A DNA stretch of 5,751 nt from Spartobacteria bacterium (lineage in GTDB: Bacteria; Verrucomicrobiota; Verrucomicrobiia; Chthoniobacterales; UBA10450): contig DMCG01000037.1 in assembly GCA_003445855.1 (NCBI GenBank), positions 1 to 5,751 on the forward strand, read 5' to 3'. Shown here piece by piece: positions 1 to 5,751 of the stretch; position 1 is the first letter of the stretch; every line of letters starts with the position of its first letter. The notes under the pieces were generated by a model. It was not told the origin of the DNA. It searched no databases and saw only the letters and a program-made list of their open reading frames with translations. A program made the position numbers and the translations under genes.

Positions 1-1
1 A

Positions 2-2866
<2,865 letters not shown>

Positions 2867-2872
<6 letters not shown>

Positions 2873-2930
2873 CGGCAGCCGTGTCGGCTGCATCATTTAA
2901 TCCCAGCAGGCGACACGCCTGCCTCTACAG
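2867..2930. repeat. GTAG-type REP pair (BIME-like) at the end of carB
   Basis: Terminal inverted repeats CTGTAG (2867-2872) and CTACAG (2925-2930) enclose two perfect 7-bp hairpins. The first is GCAGCCG/CGGCTGC with loop TGT (2875-2891); the second is GCAGGCG/CGCCTGC with loop ACA (2906-2922). The spacer between them is 14 nt, ATCATTTAATCCCA. This is the classic layout of two head-facing REPs with GTAG heads. It overlaps the last two codons of carB, so the TAG stop is part of the head. In RNA the two hairpins could protect the carB 3' end or reduce read-through, but neither is followed by a T-run. Confidence 0.85.
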
Positions 2931-2955
2931 TTCGCCCGTGACAGCGCGGCGCGTT

Positions 2956-2965
2956 CGTGCCACTT
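2956..2965. repeat. CGTGCCACTT, copy of the end of the 3622-3684 palindromic element
   Basis: These ten bases are identical to 3675-3684, the right end of the palindromic element before aguB. Here they lie 6 nt before the preferred start of the isomerase gene. The sequence to the left (2932-2955) does not form a matching hairpin, so this is at best a truncated remnant. Ten bases can also coincide by chance, helped by the base composition. Confidence 0.35.
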
Positions 2966-2971
2966 GTCAGA

Positions 2972-3589
2972 GTGAAATTGTCGATCTTGGCCGCCGCCCT
3001 GCTCGGTTTATTGTTTGGCCCGGTCGCAAGTTTTGCAGTCGAAGAAAAGAAGGAGAACGCTTCCGTGAATTCATCCAGCGAAGTCGCCGTCATCAAAACC
3101 AGCGAAGGCGAAATGGTGGTGCAGTTCTGGAACGATGCCGCGCCGAACACGATCGACAATTTCAAGAAACTGGCGCGCTCCGGATTTTACGATGGCACGA
3201 TCTTTCATCGGATCGTGAAGAGCTTTATGATTCAGGGCGGCGACCCTAATTCGAAGGACCCGGCAAAAGAAAACAAGTACGGCCAAGGCGGGCCGGGTTA
3301 CAAAATTAAAGCGGAGTTTAACGATCATCCGCACGACCGCGGTGTGATCTCAATGGCGCGCGAGCCGGATCCGAATTCCGCCGGCTCACAGTTTTTCATC
3401 TGCCTCGCCCGCGTGCCGCGGCTCGATCAGCACTACACCACGTTCGGAAAGTTGATCAAAGGCGATGATGTCCTTGGCAAAATCGGCGACACTCCCGTGA
3501 CGAGAAACAACGCGGGCGAAATGAGCAAGCCGACGACGCGTATCGTGATCCACAAGATCGACATAGTGCCGGCCGATTCCGTGAAGTAA
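2972..3589 (+). CDS. Secreted cyclophilin-type peptidyl-prolyl cis-trans isomerase
   Basis: Cyclophilins catalyse cis-trans isomerisation of Xaa-Pro bonds during protein folding. From the GTG at 2972 the product is 205 residues. It starts with a signal peptide MKLSILAAALLGLLFGPVAS with likely cleavage after Ala22 (S-F-A|VEE), so it should act in the periplasm or be exported. A short charged linker follows and then a complete cyclophilin domain (about residues 38-198). Motifs: FHRIVKSFMIQGGDP (Arg80, Phe85, Met86, Gln88 of the active site), NSAGSQFFICL and LDQHYTTFGKLIKG. The position of the human CypA Trp121 is Arg here and that of His126 is Tyr; the latter is frequent in bacterial members. 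An in-frame GTG at 2957 would add five residues, but it lies in a repeat-like CGTGCCACTT. Neither start has a clear Shine-Dalgarno sequence. The gene follows carB after the REP pair and is followed directly by another hairpin. Confidence 0.93.
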   Translation: MKLSILAAALLGLLFGPVASFAVEEKKENASVNSSSEVAVIKTSEGEMVVQFWNDAAPNTIDNFKKLARSGFYDGTIFHRIVKSFMIQGGDPNSKDPAKENKYGQGGPGYKIKAEFNDHPHDRGVISMAREPDPNSAGSQFFICLARVPRLDQHYTTFGKLIKGDDVLGKIGDTPVTRNNAGEMSKPTTRIVIHKIDIVPADSVK

Positions 3590-3618
3590 GTAGATCGCGC
3601 TTTCCGGGCGCGATGCTA
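3590..3618. repeat. GTAG-headed hairpin just after the isomerase stop codon
   Basis: GTAG (3590-3593) follows the TAA stop directly. Stem ATCGCGC (3594-3600) pairs perfectly with GCGCGAT (3608-3614) around loop TTTCCGG. With one bulged G, the flanking TAG (3591-3593) also pairs with CTA (3616-3618), giving about ten pairs. The head resembles the REP pair at the end of carB. It could act as a 3'-end stabiliser or weak terminator, but no T-run follows, so I do not call an intrinsic terminator. Confidence 0.6.
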
Positions 3619-3621
3619 AAG

Positions 3622-3684
3622 AAGTGGCATCGGCTTCCACCCGATGTTTTACTGCAAGACACGGGCACGATGCCCGTGCCACTT
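3622..3684. repeat. GTGGCA-headed palindromic element upstream of aguB
   Basis: Perfect 8-bp terminal inverted repeats AAGTGGCA (3622-3629) and TGCCACTT (3677-3684) enclose two hairpins. The first is CATCGG/CCGATG with a 7-nt loop (3628-3646); the second is a strong CACGGGCA/TGCCCGTG stem with loop CGA (3660-3678). Heads differ from the GTAG and GTAAC elements, so this is a second REP-like family. The right end stops one base before the aguB ATG, so the element occupies the place where a ribosome binding site would be expected. Confidence 0.8.
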
Positions 3685-3685
3685 T

Positions 3686-4573
3686 ATGTCGAGTCCCAAA
3701 CAAACACGTGTCGCGCTCGTGCAAATGCAGTGCGGCACGGAGCCGGAAAAAAATTTCTCGCGCGCCGTCGAATTCATTCGCGACGCGGCGAAGCAAGGCG
3801 CGCAGATTGTTTGCCTGCCGGAACTTTTCCGCTCACAATATTTTTGTCAGACCGAAGATCACGGGAACTTCGCGCTGGCCGAAGAAATCCCCGGTAAATC
3901 GACAAGTACTCTCGGGGAGCTCGCGCGAGAACTTGGCATAGTCATCATTGCGTCGCTTTTCGAGAAACGCCGCGCCGGTCTTTATCACAATACCGCTGTT
4001 GTTCTCGATGCCGATGGAAAACTGCTCGGCAAGTATCGCAAGATGCACATCCCGGACGACCCGCTTTATCACGAGAAATTTTATTTCGCGCCGGGCGATC
4101 TCGGATTCCAAGCCTGGCAAACCGCGCGCGGAAAGATCGGTGTTTGTGTCTGTTGGGACCAATGGTATCCAGAAGCGGCGCGACTGACGGCGTTGCGCGG
4201 CGCGGAAATCATTTTTTATCCGACGGCCATCGGCTGGCATCCAGCGGAGAAGAAGAAATTCGGCGCGGCGCAGCATTCGGCGTGGGAAACGATCCAGCGC
4301 AGCCATGCCATTGCGAATGGTTGTTATGTCGCGGCGGCGAACCGCATCGGTCATGAAACGCCTGCTCACGGCGCGGGCATCGAATTTTGGGGGCAAAGTT
4401 TTCTCGCGGCGCCGAGCGGTGAAATCATCGCGAAAGCTTCCGTCGATCGCGAAGAAGTTTTGACTGCGGATGTCGATTGGGAAGACGTGGATCGACATCG
4501 CACCCACTGGCCGTTCTTGCGCGACCGCCGCGTCGATGCTTATGCCGGACTCGAGCAACGCATGCTAGATTGA
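3686..4573 (+). CDS. aguB: N-carbamoylputrescine amidase (nitrilase superfamily)
   Basis: The enzyme hydrolyses N-carbamoylputrescine to putrescine, CO2 and ammonia, the last step of the agmatine deiminase route from arginine to polyamines, in the cytoplasm. The product is 295 residues, the usual length for this family. The nitrilase catalytic triad is clear: Glu46 in CLPELF, Lys119 in GKYRKMHIPDDP and Cys156 in GVCVCWDQWYPEAAR. Family-specific stretches include ALRGAEIIFYPTAIGW, AAANRIGHE and the tail THWPFLRDRRVDAY. The frame extends upstream to 3644, but those 14 codons are hairpin sequence. ATG3686 gives MSSPKQTRVALVQMQ, with the first beta strand placed as in relatives. No Shine-Dalgarno sequence is present; a palindromic element ends at 3684. 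The partner agmatine deiminase (aguA) is not in the window. A related carbon-nitrogen hydrolase specificity cannot be fully excluded, but the match is strong. Confidence 0.92.
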   Translation: MSSPKQTRVALVQMQCGTEPEKNFSRAVEFIRDAAKQGAQIVCLPELFRSQYFCQTEDHGNFALAEEIPGKSTSTLGELARELGIVIIASLFEKRRAGLYHNTAVVLDADGKLLGKYRKMHIPDDPLYHEKFYFAPGDLGFQAWQTARGKIGVCVCWDQWYPEAARLTALRGAEIIFYPTAIGWHPAEKKKFGAAQHSAWETIQRSHAIANGCYVAAANRIGHETPAHGAGIEFWGQSFLAAPSGEIIAKASVDREEVLTADVDWEDVDRHRTHWPFLRDRRVDAYAGLEQRMLD

Positions 4574-4581
4574 TTGCCGCG

Positions 4582-5643
4582 ATGGATTTGCTGACGCTCA
4601 TCGAAGTTCGCAGGGGCGCGCAGAACGGTGCCGTATTAGCGCGCGTGCATGTGCAAGTGGAAAGCGCCGCCCCGAAACTGACCCGGGAACAACAACCCTA
4701 TTGCGAACTGAATCTGGCCGATGCGTGCGACCGGATGACGCTGCGTGTGTGGAGCGATCATCCCGCTTACAAAGCCTGCAGCGCTCTTACAACGGAGAGC
4801 TTCATCGAGCTCTCGGGCGAGTTTCACCGGCATTCGCAATACGGACTCGAGGCGCGCAAATGGACGGTGCGACCACTCACCGATCAGGAAAAAAACGAAC
4901 TGCTGCAAGGCCCGGCTGACTTGCGCGCCCGGCAGGGGGCAGACTGGGAATTCATCGTGCAAACGACCCAGGCGATTGTCGATCCTCGCCTGCGCACGTT
5001 GTGTGACGGATTTCTAAAAGAATGGGGCGATCGTTTTCGGCGCACGGCGGCGGCGCGCAACTATCATCATGCGCGGCGCGGCGGCCTCGTCGAACATACC
5101 GCCCAGATGATGCGAGTCGCGCTCAAGATCGCGGCATCGTATCCGGCGTTGAATGTCGATCTTTTGATCGCCGGTATTTTATTCCACGATTGCGGAAAGC
5201 TTTGGGAAAATCAGTTGCCCGAGAGCGGTTTCACCATGGGCTACGACGAGCGCGGTGAGCTGATGGGTCACATTTCGATTGGGCTCGAGCTGGTCAATTC
5301 GCTCTGGCGAAAATTAAGCGCGGAGAATGTGGATGCATGGAAGGAACTGACGCCGGCTTCGGAGGATGTCCGACTCCATTTGCTCCACCTGATCGGTGCG
5401 CATCACGGCGAAGCGCAGTTTGGTTCGCCGGTCAGCCCGAAAACGCCCGAAGCCATGGCGCTCCATTACATCGACAATCTCGACGCACGGTTGGAAATGT
5501 TCGCCGCCGGTTATACGACCGCAAAGCCGCTGGCCGCTCGCATTTTCGATCGCGTCCGGCCGTTGCCGGCAAATCTAGTGACGCCGCTGGAGAAGTTTCA
5601 GCAGCCACCGAACGCCGTCAGCGAAAACGGTAAGCTGCTGTAA
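4582..5643 (+). CDS. YhaM-like 3'-5' exoribonuclease (OB-fold plus HD domain)
   Basis: YhaM-type enzymes are cytoplasmic metal-dependent 3'-5' exoribonucleases that trim RNA. From ATG4582 the product is 353 residues, somewhat longer than B. subtilis YhaM. An N-terminal nucleic-acid binding OB-like region (about residues 15-100, with YCELNLADACDRMTLRVW and FIELSGEFHRH) precedes an HD hydrolase domain (about 155-310). Visible metal-site residues are His172 in GLVEHT, His202-Asp203 in ILFHDCGK, His230 in GHISIG, His274-His275 in IGAHHGEAQFGSP and Asp298 in LHYIDNLDARLEMF; all match the YhaM pattern. The last 30 or so residues are Pro-rich and unremarkable. A longer in-frame start at 4477 would overlap aguB by about 100 nt and adds a low-complexity Arg-rich stretch, so I reject it. 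The 8-nt gap to aguB suggests one transcript and coupled translation; no Shine-Dalgarno sequence is evident. Confidence 0.9.
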   Translation: MDLLTLIEVRRGAQNGAVLARVHVQVESAAPKLTREQQPYCELNLADACDRMTLRVWSDHPAYKACSALTTESFIELSGEFHRHSQYGLEARKWTVRPLTDQEKNELLQGPADLRARQGADWEFIVQTTQAIVDPRLRTLCDGFLKEWGDRFRRTAAARNYHHARRGGLVEHTAQMMRVALKIAASYPALNVDLLIAGILFHDCGKLWENQLPESGFTMGYDERGELMGHISIGLELVNSLWRKLSAENVDAWKELTPASEDVRLHLLHLIGAHHGEAQFGSPVSPKTPEAMALHYIDNLDARLEMFAAGYTTAKPLAARIFDRVRPLPANLVTPLEKFQQPPNAVSENGKLL

Positions 5644-5658
5644 CCAGATCGGAGCTAC

Positions 5659-5684
5659 ATGACAGCACAGCACAATGCTGTCAT
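5659..5684. repeat. Stem-loop downstream of the YhaM-like gene
   Basis: A perfect 9-bp stem ATGACAGCA/TGCTGTCAT encloses an 8-nt loop (5668-5675), 15 nt after the stop codon. There is no following T-run, so it is not a standard intrinsic terminator, although it is the only candidate for a 3'-end structure of the aguB-yhaM transcript. Confidence 0.6.
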
Positions 5685-5706
5685 CCCGAGCGGAGCGAGG
5701 GACCTC
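5680..5706. repeat. Dispersed-repeat-like sequence (GTCATCCCGAGCGGAGCGAG type)
   Basis: The stretch around 5680-5706 resembles a repeat family seen between genes in many environmental bacterial genomes, of the form TCATCCCGAGCGNAGCGAGG followed by GACCTC. Its core CCCGAGC GGA GCGAGGG is an imperfect palindrome with a 3-nt GGA centre. It overlaps the right arm of the preceding stem-loop. The remaining bases to 5751 hold no gene or structure I can support. Confidence 0.45.
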
Positions 5707-5751
5707 CCACAAGATGATGGCTCACCCCTCGGAAAATTGCGTGATCAAAGC

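Noticed and set aside
2931..2971. Promoter for the isomerase gene
   Set aside because: No convincing -35/-10 pair can be read in this GC-rich stretch.
3594..3614. Intrinsic terminator after the isomerase gene
   Set aside because: The hairpin is good but is followed by GCTAAAGAAG rather than a T-run, and it carries a GTAG head, so a REP-like repeat is the better reading.
3833..4558. 241-codon open frame on the minus strand opposite aguB
   Set aside because: It lies wholly antisense to a gene with a complete catalytic triad, its translation is Arg-rich with no recognisable domain, and such shadows are usual at this GC content.

Overview
The window carries four genes, all on the + strand: the 3' two-thirds of carB (carbamoyl-phosphate synthase large chain, cut by the left edge), a secreted cyclophilin-type peptidyl-prolyl isomerase, an N-carbamoylputrescine amidase (aguB type) and a YhaM-like 3'-5' exoribonuclease with an HD domain. 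They look like ordinary chromosomal housekeeping genes. The organism is bacterial with moderately high GC. The dense GTAG/GTAAC and GTGGCA palindromes and the style of the proteins suggest Verrucomicrobiota, perhaps a soil Chthoniobacterales/Udaeobacter-like lineage. This is an impression from the repeats, not a phylogenetic placement.

The unusual part is the repeat content. carB is interrupted twice without loss of reading frame. Positions 249-989 (741 bp, 247 codons) are a complete REP-associated tyrosine transposase (RAYT, HUH/Y1 family) module bounded by inverted GTAAC-headed hairpins. Positions 1785-1889 (105 bp, 35 codons) are a small non-autonomous element with the same kind of ends and two extra hairpins inside. 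Both sit at the same codon phase (C^GG of an Arg codon), and precise removal of each restores a plausible uninterrupted CarB sequence. The four ends share a GTAAC head and a 7-bp stem with a TCY loop, and the stems differ by compensatory changes. A third palindromic pair (CTGTAG...CTACAG, 2867-2930) begins inside the last codons of carB, so the TAG stop codon is part of the repeat head. This recalls the in-frame Rickettsia palindromic elements, but here a transposase-bearing copy is itself embedded in an essential enzyme.

Region by region: carB with its two insertions (2-2872); a GTAG-type REP pair (2867-2930) and a short leader; the isomerase (2972-3589); a 96-bp gap filled almost wholly by three hairpins (3590-3684) that run up to the next start codon; aguB (3686-4573); the YhaM-like gene 8 nt further on (4582-5643), probably co-transcribed with aguB; and a final 108 nt with one strong stem-loop and a dispersed-repeat-like sequence. 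No RNA genes, CRISPR array or convincing promoter was seen. None of the three complete genes has a clear Shine-Dalgarno sequence.

Functional links are loose. CarB makes carbamoyl phosphate for arginine and pyrimidines. AguB hydrolyses N-carbamoylputrescine to putrescine in the arginine/agmatine route. The isomerase and the exoribonuclease serve extracytoplasmic protein folding and RNA turnover.
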